Assembly: GCA_045599645.1 (NCBI GenBank)
Contig: JAZRWI010000013.1
Location: 1 to 48,815 of the forward strand
Direction of reading: 5' to 3'
Length of the DNA stretch: 48,815 nt
From: RUG334 sp045599645
GTDB lineage: Bacteria > Muiribacteriota > Ozemobacteria > Ozemobacterales > Ozemobacteraceae
Part shown: positions 6,801-14,907 of the stretch, piece after piece
How the letters are laid out: the number at the start of each line of letters is the position of its first letter
Position numbering within the stretch: the first letter of the stretch is position 1
Notes under the pieces: model-generated
Told to the model about the DNA's origin: nothing
Seen by the model: the letters and a program-made list of their open reading frames with translations, nothing else
Database searches by the model: none
Program-made: the position numbers and the translations under genes

Positions 6801-8876
6801 TTAGTTATTAGAGGTGTTTAAGTTAGTTCTAATTTCATCAAGCTTTTTCTGGAGATAATTTTCCACTTCAGTAGCATTTTTCTGCTGAGGTTTTGCGATT
6901 CCTTCAGTAGTTTCTTCTTCTGCCTGCTGATTTGTATTATCTGCTGGAATTGCTTCGACGTTCTTGGAAGCTTCTACTTCTTTGGCTTCTTCAACCTCTT
7001 TTACTGGTTCAGACTTATAGACTTTATTGATTCTGGCTCTATATTCAGCGGATTTCTTTGCTGCTTCTTCACGTTCAAGATTTGTTCTTGCTGGTTCAGA
7101 AACTGGTTTGCCGTCGCTGTTCTGACCGTTGTCGATTTCTCTTGGCCATTCAACGTTTTCGCCATAAACATCTGGTCCGTCAACTGTTGGCTGAGCTATT
7201 TCTTCAACAGCCTGAGAATATCTCAATGGCTTGATTTCATTCATTTCATGAACAGCCTTAGAGGTAACTTCATTTCTGTGAGATGGATCAACAACATGGG
7301 CAGTAAGAAGGATAATGAGGTTAGTCTTAGAATTATTTCTATTTTTGTTTCTGAAGGCTTTACCTACTAAAGGAATCTGGCTAAGTATCGGAATTTCAGT
7401 AACGGTATTCTTGGCTGAGGTTTCTATGAGACCACCCATAACCATGGTTTCGCCGTTATTGATTTTAATTGTTGATTCTGCTTTTCTTGTAGAAACCTGA
7501 GGAACAACATTGTTGCCGAGAACAACGTCTTTTACCCACTGAGAAACTTCGGGAACAACATTCAACTGAATGGTGTTATCCTTCAGGTTAACTGTCGGGG
7601 TAACATCAAGCTTAATACCGACTTCCTTGAAGGCTACGCTGGAGGTTGAATTACCACCGTCGGTAATTGTGCTGCCAGAGGTATAAGGTATTTCATCGCC
7701 TACATGGATGCTTGAAGTCTTGCCTGTTACAGTTATAACACGTGGCTTAGAGAGGACTTCACTCTTGCTGTCTGTTTCAACAGCTTTAAGCAATGCCTGA
7801 ACATTAGCGAAGCTTAAGGTTCCACCATGCTTAAACTGTTCAGAAATACTCTGAGCAATTGGCATAGCACCAGCTGGAGCAAAATAGCCTGTAGCTCCAT
7901 TACCGTCTAAGCCGTTCCACTTCATTCCAAGCTGTCTGTCGAGACCATCATCAACAGCAAGAATAGTGGCTTCGATGGCAACTTGTGGAAGAGGTCTGTC
8001 GATAGCTTTGAAATAAGAATCGATAACGGCAATCTTTTCCATTGTGGTATGAACAACAATAATTCTTCTTGCTTTATCAAGAAGGAAATATTCTGTTTCT
8101 ATAGGATTCCCGTCTTTATCGCGGAGATTTGCACCAGAAGATGTATTGTTGCTATCGGTTTCACGATCGATTATTGTTTCAAGTTCTTTTTCTATTTCTT
8201 CAAAATCAGCGTGTTCCAGTTCATAGGTCTGGGTAACATATCTCAAGCCTTTAACCAGCTTAGAGGTATCTGTTGCTGTTTGCTTAACTTCCATTTCATC
8301 AATGTTTTTGCAGAGAAGTTCAGCAGAATTAACCAGACTTTCAGGACCCATGATAATAACTGAATTTGTTGGAACATCATGGACTGCATTGATTTTGGGA
8401 TTCAATTCTTTTACAAGCTTCTGAATGTCTGCAGCAGTTCTTTTTCCTAATGGAATAATCTTAGTGATAATTGGTTCTGCCTTAGGAGCAGTTGGACCAC
8501 CGTTATTATTGCCATCACGATCTGAGAAGCGTGACCAGGATTCTCTTGGCTTGAAAACGTGGAGACGATTACCTTCAAGCATGTAGTCGCTTGCTGTATC
8601 ACCAAGAACACGTTCCATGGCTTCGTCGAAGGAGGCATTGGCCAGATCTATGCTGACTGTATTTGTTAAAGGCATATGGAACATTGGAGTATAGCCGAAG
8701 TGTTCACAAATCAGGTTTACTGCTGCTTCTGCGCTGATTTCATTAATTGAGACAGTCAAATCTGTTGGTCTCATGCCAGTCAGTGAAGCATTGTTTGCTG
8801 ACTGCGCATAGGCAGGAATACCGAGTGCCAGTGAAAGCATGGCTACAGCTAATCCTCTGTTGTATTTATTAAGCAT
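6801..8876 (-). CDS. Outer-membrane secretin (PilQ/GspD family)
   Basis: 691 residues with a signal peptide cut near AYA-Q25. The order is an STN/N0 domain (about 35-110), N1-type ring-building domains (about 130-300), and the secretin beta-barrel domain (about 300-545) with EVLSKPRVITVTGKT and VMGGLI...IPILSQIPLVGKAF. A charged, Glu/Lys-rich tail of about 130 residues follows. N0 plus secretin is common to PilQ and GspD; the PilM-N-O-P genes upstream point to the PilQ side. The acidic tail is unusual and could be a periplasmic tether. Start supported by AGGAG. Confidence 0.93.
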   Translation of the reverse strand: MLNKYNRGLAVAMLSLALGIPAYAQSANNASLTGMRPTDLTVSINEISAEAAVNLICEHFGYTPMFHMPLTNTVSIDLANASFDEAMERVLGDTASDYMLEGNRLHVFKPRESWSRFSDRDGNNNGGPTAPKAEPIITKIIPLGKRTAADIQKLVKELNPKINAVHDVPTNSVIIMGPESLVNSAELLCKNIDEMEVKQTATDTSKLVKGLRYVTQTYELEHADFEEIEKELETIIDRETDSNNTSSGANLRDKDGNPIETEYFLLDKARRIIVVHTTMEKIAVIDSYFKAIDRPLPQVAIEATILAVDDGLDRQLGMKWNGLDGNGATGYFAPAGAMPIAQSISEQFKHGGTLSFANVQALLKAVETDSKSEVLSKPRVITVTGKTSSIHVGDEIPYTSGSTITDGGNSTSSVAFKEVGIKLDVTPTVNLKDNTIQLNVVPEVSQWVKDVVLGNNVVPQVSTRKAESTIKINNGETMVMGGLIETSAKNTVTEIPILSQIPLVGKAFRNKNRNNSKTNLIILLTAHVVDPSHRNEVTSKAVHEMNEIKPLRYSQAVEEIAQPTVDGPDVYGENVEWPREIDNGQNSDGKPVSEPARTNLEREEAAKKSAEYRARINKVYKSEPVKEVEEAKEVEASKNVEAIPADNTNQQAEEETTEGIAKPQQKNATEVENYLQKKLDEIRTNLNTSNN

Positions 8877-8896
8877 TTACATACTCCTTTTGTTCT

Positions 8897-9319
8897 TTAT
8901 CTAACTTCGAATCTTTGTTCAATGCTGCCGTATTTTACTACGCAGCCGTATTGGTCTACTTCTTTGAGTGTGATGCCATCGTGGGTATCACCAGCGGCAA
9001 ACTTCAACAGGCGGGAAGAATTTTCCTTGCTGCCATCGGTGAAGATGGCCAGCCATCTGCCAAAGCCATCCTTCATGATGCCCTTCAGTTTCATTGTTTC
9101 AAAGAACAACTGCCTGAAAGGCTCTTCATCTTCCGGTAGATTAATTAGAAGCTCTTCCCTTTTGATTTCCTTTCTAATGAGAGGCTGTGGTAATGGAATT
9201 GCTTCTGTATACTTGGGCTGAGCAAAATACTTAACTTCATCAGCCTTATTAACCTTCCACAGGAAGAAACAAACCATGAAAATTGAGCCAAAAATAGCGG
9301 CTTTCATCCAGAGCTTCAT
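8897..9319 (-). CDS. PilP/GspC-like inner-membrane protein
   Basis: 140 residues: one N-terminal membrane helix (about 6-22), a proline-rich linker, then a small beta domain (about 72-140). The pattern LKGIMKDGFGRWLAIF...ITLKEVDQYGCVVKYGSIEQRFEV is typical of the homology region of PilP/GspC. These proteins link the inner-membrane PilN/PilO complex to the secretin. It overlaps the pilO-like stop by 4 nt (ATGA) and precedes the secretin, the usual pilMNOPQ position. Identity rests on position, size and fold pattern. Confidence 0.7.
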   Translation of the reverse strand: MKLWMKAAIFGSIFMVCFFLWKVNKADEVKYFAQPKYTEAIPLPQPLIRKEIKREELLINLPEDEEPFRQLFFETMKLKGIMKDGFGRWLAIFTDGSKENSSRLLKFAAGDTHDGITLKEVDQYGCVVKYGSIEQRFEVR

Positions 9320-9894
9320 TTTTTACCTCCAATTTCCATTGGCTTTTCCTGGAAAACTACTTCAACTCTACCGGATAGAGTTACAAGCTTTTCCTTGGTT
9401 TCCACTTTGAAGTTATTGAGTCTCATGAACTGGGATTCAACTTTTTCGTTTGTATTAGGATCAACCTGAGTGCTGACTTCCATTGCTGCTAACACCTTAA
9501 CTGCATCTGCGGCAGTGCCTATGTATTTGAACCTGAATTCCCAGAAAACTAATGGTCCGCTTACCGTGAATTTACCTTCCGGAACAACGTCCCATTCACC
9601 TGGAATTGTTTCTCTGAGCCTGTCGAACGGGCCCATCAGGTTAGCTCTTGCATTTGCAAATGCTGGAAGCATGAAGTTCAGTCTTCTGGTTTCTTTTTCA
9701 AGATTAGTCCTCTGGGCTTCCAGAAGTTCTTTGTAGGCTAATTCTTTACCACCTTCAAAGCGGGATAATGAACCCTGAAGGTTGGCAATTTCCTGCTTCT
9801 GGTCAAAGGCAGTTTTCAATGCTGGGTTATAGAAATAGGTGTAAGGCATAACAACTATGGCTAAGGCGATTATTGCAACTAAGAAATTCTTCAT
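9316..9894 (-). CDS. PilO/GspM-like inner-membrane protein
   Basis: 192 residues from the ATG at 9894, chosen because GTGAGG lies upstream and it avoids overlap with the previous gene; a longer frame opens at 9933. One N-terminal membrane helix, a coiled coil (about 30-75), then a ferredoxin-like domain (about 85-190) with the PilO pattern W.V.P.G.FTVSGPLVFWEFRFKYIG..DAVKVLAAM. PilO pairs with PilN in the periplasm to form the alignment complex. Confidence 0.78.
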   Translation of the reverse strand: MKNFLVAIIALAIVVMPYTYFYNPALKTAFDQKQEIANLQGSLSRFEGGKELAYKELLEAQRTNLEKETRRLNFMLPAFANARANLMGPFDRLRETIPGEWDVVPEGKFTVSGPLVFWEFRFKYIGTAADAVKVLAAMEVSTQVDPNTNEKVESQFMRLNNFKVETKEKLVTLSGRVEVVFQEKPMEIGGKK

Positions 9895-9907
9895 GATTAT
9901 TATTGCC

Positions 9908-11401
9908 TCACTTTCTACCCTTACCGTCACCAATGAGTGCGGTAATTGTGAATTTAATGCGGCGGCTTTCCAGATCGCTGATTACTATTTCTGCCTTAGA
10001 AAGGTCACTGCATTCTTTTATTCTGTCTAAATACTGAAGAGCACTTTCCGGGTCTACTGTGTAGCCAACAATGCTTACTTTAGCTTGCTTGTAATTTACG
10101 TCAAAGGTTTCAAGTCTTGTTGATTCCGGAAGATTTTCAGTGACATGTCTGGCAAGACGTGAAGAAATACCACGCTTTTCGATATCAGAGTTAATCTGAC
10201 TGGCCAGAGCTACAAGCTTAGTCTGTCTTTCAGATTCCGTTTTGAACTCATTGATAAGCTGTTCAACTGGTGCATGCTTTTTCTTAAGTTCTTCCAGTTC
10301 ATTGCTGATAGCTGCCTTTTTACCCTGAATTACCGGATAAGGGATACAACTCATTGCTACTGCAACGGCTATGGTTGTTACAGGATTGAAAATCAATGAA
10401 CTGATATTGATTTTTATAGGTGGAATCAGGTTGGGAACTAATGCGTCACTTGCACCGCAGAGCCAGGCTGCCGGGTAATCTTCGTATTTTTCACCGTTTT
10501 CGTCAGATTCCATACCTGTAATTATATGAACAGGAATATCGAAACGGTCACCGATCATCTGAGTGAGATTTGGTTCATCAATTACATTGTAAGAGAGATA
10601 AACCTTAGAATCTGTTGTTAAGAGCTTTTTTGTTCTTAATTCAGCAAAAATACCACCAAGGTGGGTGATGAGGTCCAGACGGTTTTCTTTGATTGTATCA
10701 AGAATAGCCGGCATCGGGTTCGGATGATGACCGCTAATCATGGCGCGGGCTTCATCTCTGACTAGTGAATAACCAGCAAAAAGAACACTTTCAAGTTCTC
10801 TCAGGCTACCAGTAAGAAGTGTTCTTACAGAAATAATCTGAGCGCCTCTGAAAATAATGATATAAACCTTGGAGAAACCAATCTGAATACAGATATTTAC
10901 ATTGTTGCCAAGGTTCCCGAATTGTCTTCTTAATGAACCGAACAGTGAATCCGGAAGAGTGGTTATCTTGCCAAGCTTTGCGCTTGATGCAGCACAAAGG
11001 CTTTTTATGTTATCAATAATTGATTTGGTTACATAAGAAACTACAACGTCTCTTTTCTGGGTAACCTGATTAACTAACCCTTTGTTCAGTTTGAAGCAGA
11101 GCTCTTCAGTTATGTCGAAGAAATCTCTTCTGTTAATCTGAAGATTGCTTTCGATGTCTTTGTCTGTAGAGTTGGCAGGAAATTCCATTACGGTTGTTCC
11201 GCCGTTTGCAGGGCAAATGAAATTTATAGTCGCTTTTGGAGCGAAAAATTCAGGAATGGCTTTTTTTAAAGAAGTCCAAATGTCGCCTGTTTCTGGTACA
11301 ACAATTTTGCTAGACCAACCAGTGCCATTTGTACACTTTAACAGTCTTGCATAATCGTTTTCCAGTTCGACAAAGCCTTCTAATTCTTTAGCTTGCCACA
11401 T
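9908..11401 (-). CDS. PilM-PilN (or GspL-type) fusion protein
   Basis: 497 residues. The first ~330 form an actin-like PilM/GspL cytoplasmic domain, with a nucleotide-fold region VNICIQIGFSKVYIIIF. A membrane helix (about 340-358) is followed by a coiled coil (ISNELEELKKKHAPVEQL) and a PilN-like ferredoxin domain (TRLETFDVNYKQAKVSIVGYT). PilM and PilN are separate proteins in most pilus systems, whereas GspL combines both parts, so this fusion makes the machine GspL-like. Start supported by AAGGA. First gene of the operon, with a plausible TTGCTA/TATTTT promoter just upstream. Confidence 0.8.
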   Translation of the reverse strand: MWQAKELEGFVELENDYARLLKCTNGTGWSSKIVVPETGDIWTSLKKAIPEFFAPKATINFICPANGGTTVMEFPANSTDKDIESNLQINRRDFFDITEELCFKLNKGLVNQVTQKRDVVVSYVTKSIIDNIKSLCAASSAKLGKITTLPDSLFGSLRRQFGNLGNNVNICIQIGFSKVYIIIFRGAQIISVRTLLTGSLRELESVLFAGYSLVRDEARAMISGHHPNPMPAILDTIKENRLDLITHLGGIFAELRTKKLLTTDSKVYLSYNVIDEPNLTQMIGDRFDIPVHIITGMESDENGEKYEDYPAAWLCGASDALVPNLIPPIKINISSLIFNPVTTIAVAVAMSCIPYPVIQGKKAAISNELEELKKKHAPVEQLINEFKTESERQTKLVALASQINSDIEKRGISSRLARHVTENLPESTRLETFDVNYKQAKVSIVGYTVDPESALQYLDRIKECSDLSKAEIVISDLESRRIKFTITALIGDGKGRK

Positions 11402-11526
11402 ATTTTTTCAATCCTTACATAGTTTTAGACAGTGATAAAATAACCAAAAACATACAAATAGCAAGCTAATTTTTCTAAAATTTAAAAAAAATTACTAAAC
11501 TAAAATTAATAGTGTATAGAATAAAT

Positions 11527-11733
11527 GCTACTGGCAAAACCCCACGCGCCGAAGTGCTTCTAACTACGAGTGTTACCGGCAAAACCCCACGCGCCGAAGT
11601 GCTTCTAACTACGAGCGCTACTGGCAAAAATCCACGCGCCGAAGTGCTTCTAACTACGAGCGCTACCGGCAAACCCCCACGCGCCGAATTGCTTCTAACT
11701 ACGAGCGCTACCGGCTAAAAAACACGCGCCGAA
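11527..11733. repeat. 45-bp tandem repeat, four full copies and a partial
   Basis: Units start at 11527, 11572, 11617 and 11662, with a partial at 11707. Each unit has GCTACYGGCAAA, CACGCGCCGAAGTGCTTC and TAACTACGAG blocks. Internal GAAGTGCTTC is a small dyad. Copies differ by only a few bases. Because 45 is a multiple of 3, several frames stay open on both strands, which I regard as an artefact. The gap 11402-11841 holds only this repeat and the hairpin array. Confidence 0.9.
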
Positions 11734-11850
11734 AGGCGTATTTCACTCGCGAAGCGTTTTCACTCTTGCGAAGCAAGTTTTCACTACAGGCGTAGCCTGT
11801 TTTTCACGACTGCCGCAAAGCGGCAGTTTTTCACGTCGGCATCAGCCGAC
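11726..11850. repeat. Small-hairpin array with TTTTCAC linkers
   Basis: Six successive hairpins with different stems: CGCC/GGCG (11727-11738), CGC/GCG (11748-11756), CTTGC/GCAAG (11765-11777), CAGGC/GCCTG (11787-11799), CTGCCGC/GCGGCAG (11810-11826) and GTCGGC/GCCGAC (11835-11850). Loops are GAAA, GAA, GAA, GTA, AAA and ATCA. Every linker contains TTTCAC. The last hairpin includes the stop codon of the glycosyltransferase. Confidence 0.8.
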
Positions 11851-12549
11851 ATTCTTCTTGTGCTTTCTAAGCCAATATTTAAGTATCACATAAATAGCCC
11901 TACATCCATCTCTCCAGCCGATTTTCTTCCCTTCAGCATAGGTGCGTCCGTAGTATGAAATCCCTACTTCATAAATGCTACAGCCACGCTGGGCAAGCTT
12001 TGCTGTTACTTCTGGTTCAAAACCAAACCTGTTTTCTTCTATATCAATAGACTGGATGATTTCGCGCTTGAAGAGCTTATAGCAGGTTTCCATATCTGTC
12101 AGGTTAAGGTCAGTGCACATATTGGAAAGCAGAGTCAGGAAGCTGTTGCCCATGCTGTGCCAGAAATAGAGTACGCGGTGAGCGTTTCCGCCGGCAAAGC
12201 GTGAACCGTAAACTACATCGGCTTTTCCTGCAAGAACTGGAGCAAGGAGCAGTGGATATTCGTTTGGGTCATATTCCATGTCTGCGTCCTGAATAATTAC
12301 ATAGTCACCGGTAACTTCCTTGAAGCCGGTGCGCAAGGCTGCGCCCTTACCCTGATTGTGGTCATGGTAAATAACCTTGTCTACGAGTTTATAAAGTTCG
12401 TTCTGGAGAAGCTCACGAGTGCCGTCAGTAGAATAGTCATCTACAAGAACTATTTCCTTTTCTTCGACAGGGGCTTCTTTTACGCGCATAATAATATCTT
12501 TTAGAGTATTTTTTTCATTATATACAGGAATAACTATTGATAGTTTCAT
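11842..12549 (-). CDS. Family 2 glycosyltransferase (DPM1/GtrB-like)
   Basis: 235 residues, GT-A fold. Markers are MKLSIVIPVYNEKNTLKDI at the N-terminus, VDDYSTDGT, the metal-binding DADMEYDP and GSRF. No membrane anchor is visible, so it resembles soluble dolichyl/polyprenyl-phosphate mannose synthases rather than GtrB with two C-terminal helices. It likely moves a hexose from a nucleotide sugar to a polyprenyl phosphate. It stands alone between repeat regions. Start supported by GGAG. Confidence 0.88.
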   Translation of the reverse strand: MKLSIVIPVYNEKNTLKDIIMRVKEAPVEEKEIVLVDDYSTDGTRELLQNELYKLVDKVIYHDHNQGKGAALRTGFKEVTGDYVIIQDADMEYDPNEYPLLLAPVLAGKADVVYGSRFAGGNAHRVLYFWHSMGNSFLTLLSNMCTDLNLTDMETCYKLFKREIIQSIDIEENRFGFEPEVTAKLAQRGCSIYEVGISYYGRTYAEGKKIGWRDGCRAIYVILKYWLRKHKKNVG

Positions 12550-12600
12550 ATATTAGCTCCGTGAAAGTTTGGGTTATTATACTTTAAGAGAACTGTTTTT

Positions 12601-12690
12601 TTCAACAATAAAGGCTTGGTGAAGAAATCCCCCCTACCCCCCTTTACGAAAGGGGGTTGTTTAGCGGGCCTTTACGAAAGGGGGTTTTAG
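12601..12690. repeat. GC-rich palindromic repeat (family B)
   Basis: Contains GGCTTGGTGAAGAAATCCCCCC, then CCCCCCTTTACGAAAGGGGG and a second CCTTTACGAAAGGGGG half. The inverse complement of nearly the same block occurs at 26299-26370, and a shorter version near 31636-31680. Confidence 0.75.
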
Positions 12691-12700
12691 CAGACCTTAA

Positions 12701-12761
12701 CGATATATCGCTTCGCGATTCGATATGTTGCTGGCGCAACTCGATATGTCGCTGACGCGAC
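12701..12761. repeat. Small-hairpin array with TCGATAT linkers
   Basis: Three hairpins, ATCGC/GCGAT (12707-12719), GTTGC/GCAAC (12727-12740) and GTCGC/GCGAC (12748-12761), separated by exact TCGATAT linkers (12720-12726 and 12741-12747) and preceded by ACGATAT. It lies just beyond the 3' end of the next minus-strand gene. Confidence 0.8.
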
Positions 12762-12765
12762 AAGG

Positions 12766-14862
12766 TTAGGGCTCGTAGCGGTTGGTGTCGACTATGGCGG
12801 CGGCGAGCTGGTCGCCCTGGTTAAGTAAGGCTCCGAAGAAATCTTCGATTTCTTCGGGGTAGGGGTCTTCTATCTCATCTTCAGAAGGTGGAGTGGAAGC
12901 CAATTCTATTGACTCGGTTCCCGAACTGGAAATTTCTTCTGTTTGTTCAGGTTTAGAGGCTATTTGCTGGACTTCGGGTTCAGTATTGGTATTTTCTTCC
13001 ATTGGGGTAGTTGCTTCAGATTCGGTTACACTGTTGTCTGTAGGAACTGCTGCAACTTCTGCTACAACATTATTATCCGTAGTGTCTACTGTTGCTTTGG
13101 CAGTTTCCTGGCTTGCTACGGGTTGAGTGATTGCATGATTTTCTTCATCAACCGGAGCAGCAGTGTTTGTAACAATAGGCTCTCTGGTGCCGCCAGATAC
13201 CATGGCAATCATTTCCCTGGCGTCTTCTTCCGGTTCTTCAGCATCAGCGATTTCCTGAGGTTCTTCATCCGATGTTGTAACAACAGCTACTATTTCTGTT
13301 TCTTTTTCGGCTTCAGCAATCTGTGGCTGATTAGCTATGGTTTCTCTGTTGAAAGCGATAATCTGTCGGTCAACATTGTTTCCCTGTATATAGTTATAGA
13401 GCCACCCTCTGATGTCTACTGAAACAGGATTAACAGGACCCATGGTAATTGGTGTGTGACAGCCGTAGACTCTTTCAAGAGAATTGCGTAAACGTTTTTC
13501 CTGATAATAGAAATTTTTCTTTGTTTCTCCGTCTGAAGCTGTAGCCAGTTCAGAACCTCTGGCACCCCATCTGTATTCGATAGAGTGATACGGGTCGAAG
13601 GACAAATCAAAGAGACGATAGTTTACATCTGCAAAATTCAAGGTAACGTTCTTGCCAGCTGAATTCTTGTAGGTGATGCAGAACTTTGGTGCAAGCTCGT
13701 CATATTTCAGTAAGAAATTGTATGCAAGGGCTCTTGCCATCTGGCGGTCCTGCTGTTCGTAGGCCATTACCATCTGGCGTGTAGTATCGTAAAATTCTCT
13801 GAAAGCTACCTTCAAACGAGCATCGCGTGATGGGGTAGAGAGTTCTTCCCAGATTCCGTCTGTACCATAAATGTTGTAAGGCAACTTACCAGGATGAGGT
13901 TTGAGATGACAGCCTTTTTGAATAGCCATATCTACTGCCATAGCACGATATCTGATGTCTTCGTAAATATCCTGCATCATGTAGCAGAATTCTGTCATTG
14001 GGTCGGAACGAGCACCACTGCTGGCTATAGAAAGTCTGACATATTCGTGATAGCCGAGACCGCTTTTCCCTTTTACGGAAAAGCTCTTTGCATACTGGTC
14101 TGTTGCAGAATAATCTTTCAGATTGTGATTCTGGGTTCTAACGGTCTTGCCTTCAGCAGTGTAACGGATCTGACGCCATTTCTTGAAGCCACCGCCGTTG
14201 CTCTTACTACCTTTAGAGAACTTAGTGCCGAACCATGGCTTTGAAATACTCTTGTCGGGGTGGGCATCTATAAGTCTTATACGACCATTGTCGTAAACCT
14301 TGGCGACAAGTGCTACGTGACCATCCGGGTCGTAATAGATTGTGCCAGGGGTTAGATTTTTTTTACTGATTTTTATCGGATAATGGTCAGAATTTTCAGA
14401 GGAAGCATCCATTCTGAAGTAGCCGGAATTAACAAGAGCTACCTGATAGAAAAGCTGCTGAGGTGACTTGAAGTAGTCCTGGTCTTTGAACTGCTTGGCT
14501 TTATTGCCTTTACTGTATCTTTCGTCGCCACCGTTCCCACCAATTTCGGAAACATAACTGAATGGCAGACGCAGTTTGTAGGCAACGTAAGCTCTGACCA
14601 TGTATGGAAGGTCAGCACAGTCAGGTGAGAGGTTAAAATTTTTGTCTTCCTCACCATATAATGGGTTTACCTTGGGGTCTTTGATGAATTTATTAAGATT
14701 GCCATATTTGGAATCGCATATGCGTTCAACAAAATCGCTGTAAACTTTTTCGTCCTGATCAGTCCATTGGGAACGGCAAACCTTCCAAGCCTGTGCATGG
14801 GCTGTGGTTGCGATTAGGAGAGTTCCGACAATAAAAACGATATGCCTGATATATTTCATCAT
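12766..14862 (-). CDS. Exported cysteine-peptidase-like protein with acidic tail
   Basis: 698 residues with a signal peptide (cut near AHA-Q24). The first ~220 residues hold a papain/NlpC-like triad: C82 in SPDCADLPYMVRAY, H182 in DPDGHVALV and D199 in RLIDAHPD. A largely helical middle (about 270-500) has no family I recognise. From about 510 the protein is a Glu/Thr/Ala-rich, low-complexity tail ending in a short acidic segment. It could cleave or cross-link peptidoglycan or act on secreted protein, but no substrate is visible. No strong ribosome binding site was seen. Function is unassigned beyond the fold-level guess. Confidence 0.65.
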   Translation of the reverse strand: MMKYIRHIVFIVGTLLIATTAHAQAWKVCRSQWTDQDEKVYSDFVERICDSKYGNLNKFIKDPKVNPLYGEEDKNFNLSPDCADLPYMVRAYVAYKLRLPFSYVSEIGGNGGDERYSKGNKAKQFKDQDYFKSPQQLFYQVALVNSGYFRMDASSENSDHYPIKISKKNLTPGTIYYDPDGHVALVAKVYDNGRIRLIDAHPDKSISKPWFGTKFSKGSKSNGGGFKKWRQIRYTAEGKTVRTQNHNLKDYSATDQYAKSFSVKGKSGLGYHEYVRLSIASSGARSDPMTEFCYMMQDIYEDIRYRAMAVDMAIQKGCHLKPHPGKLPYNIYGTDGIWEELSTPSRDARLKVAFREFYDTTRQMVMAYEQQDRQMARALAYNFLLKYDELAPKFCITYKNSAGKNVTLNFADVNYRLFDLSFDPYHSIEYRWGARGSELATASDGETKKNFYYQEKRLRNSLERVYGCHTPITMGPVNPVSVDIRGWLYNYIQGNNVDRQIIAFNRETIANQPQIAEAEKETEIVAVVTTSDEEPQEIADAEEPEEDAREMIAMVSGGTREPIVTNTAAPVDEENHAITQPVASQETAKATVDTTDNNVVAEVAAVPTDNSVTESEATTPMEENTNTEPEVQQIASKPEQTEEISSSGTESIELASTPPSEDEIEDPYPEEIEDFFGALLNQGDQLAAAIVDTNRYEP

Positions 14863-14907
14863 AAGGTGAAATATATTTAACTTTTTGAAAATAGCTAGTA
14901 GTTTTTG

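Noticed and set aside
11475..11718. Repeat-protein frames on both strands (15-residue repeats)
   Set aside because: A 45-bp tandem repeat keeps frames open on both strands by arithmetic alone; no ribosome site or signal supports translation.
11527..11733. Possible CRISPR array
   Set aside because: The 45-bp units are contiguous with no unique spacers, and no cas gene is in the window.
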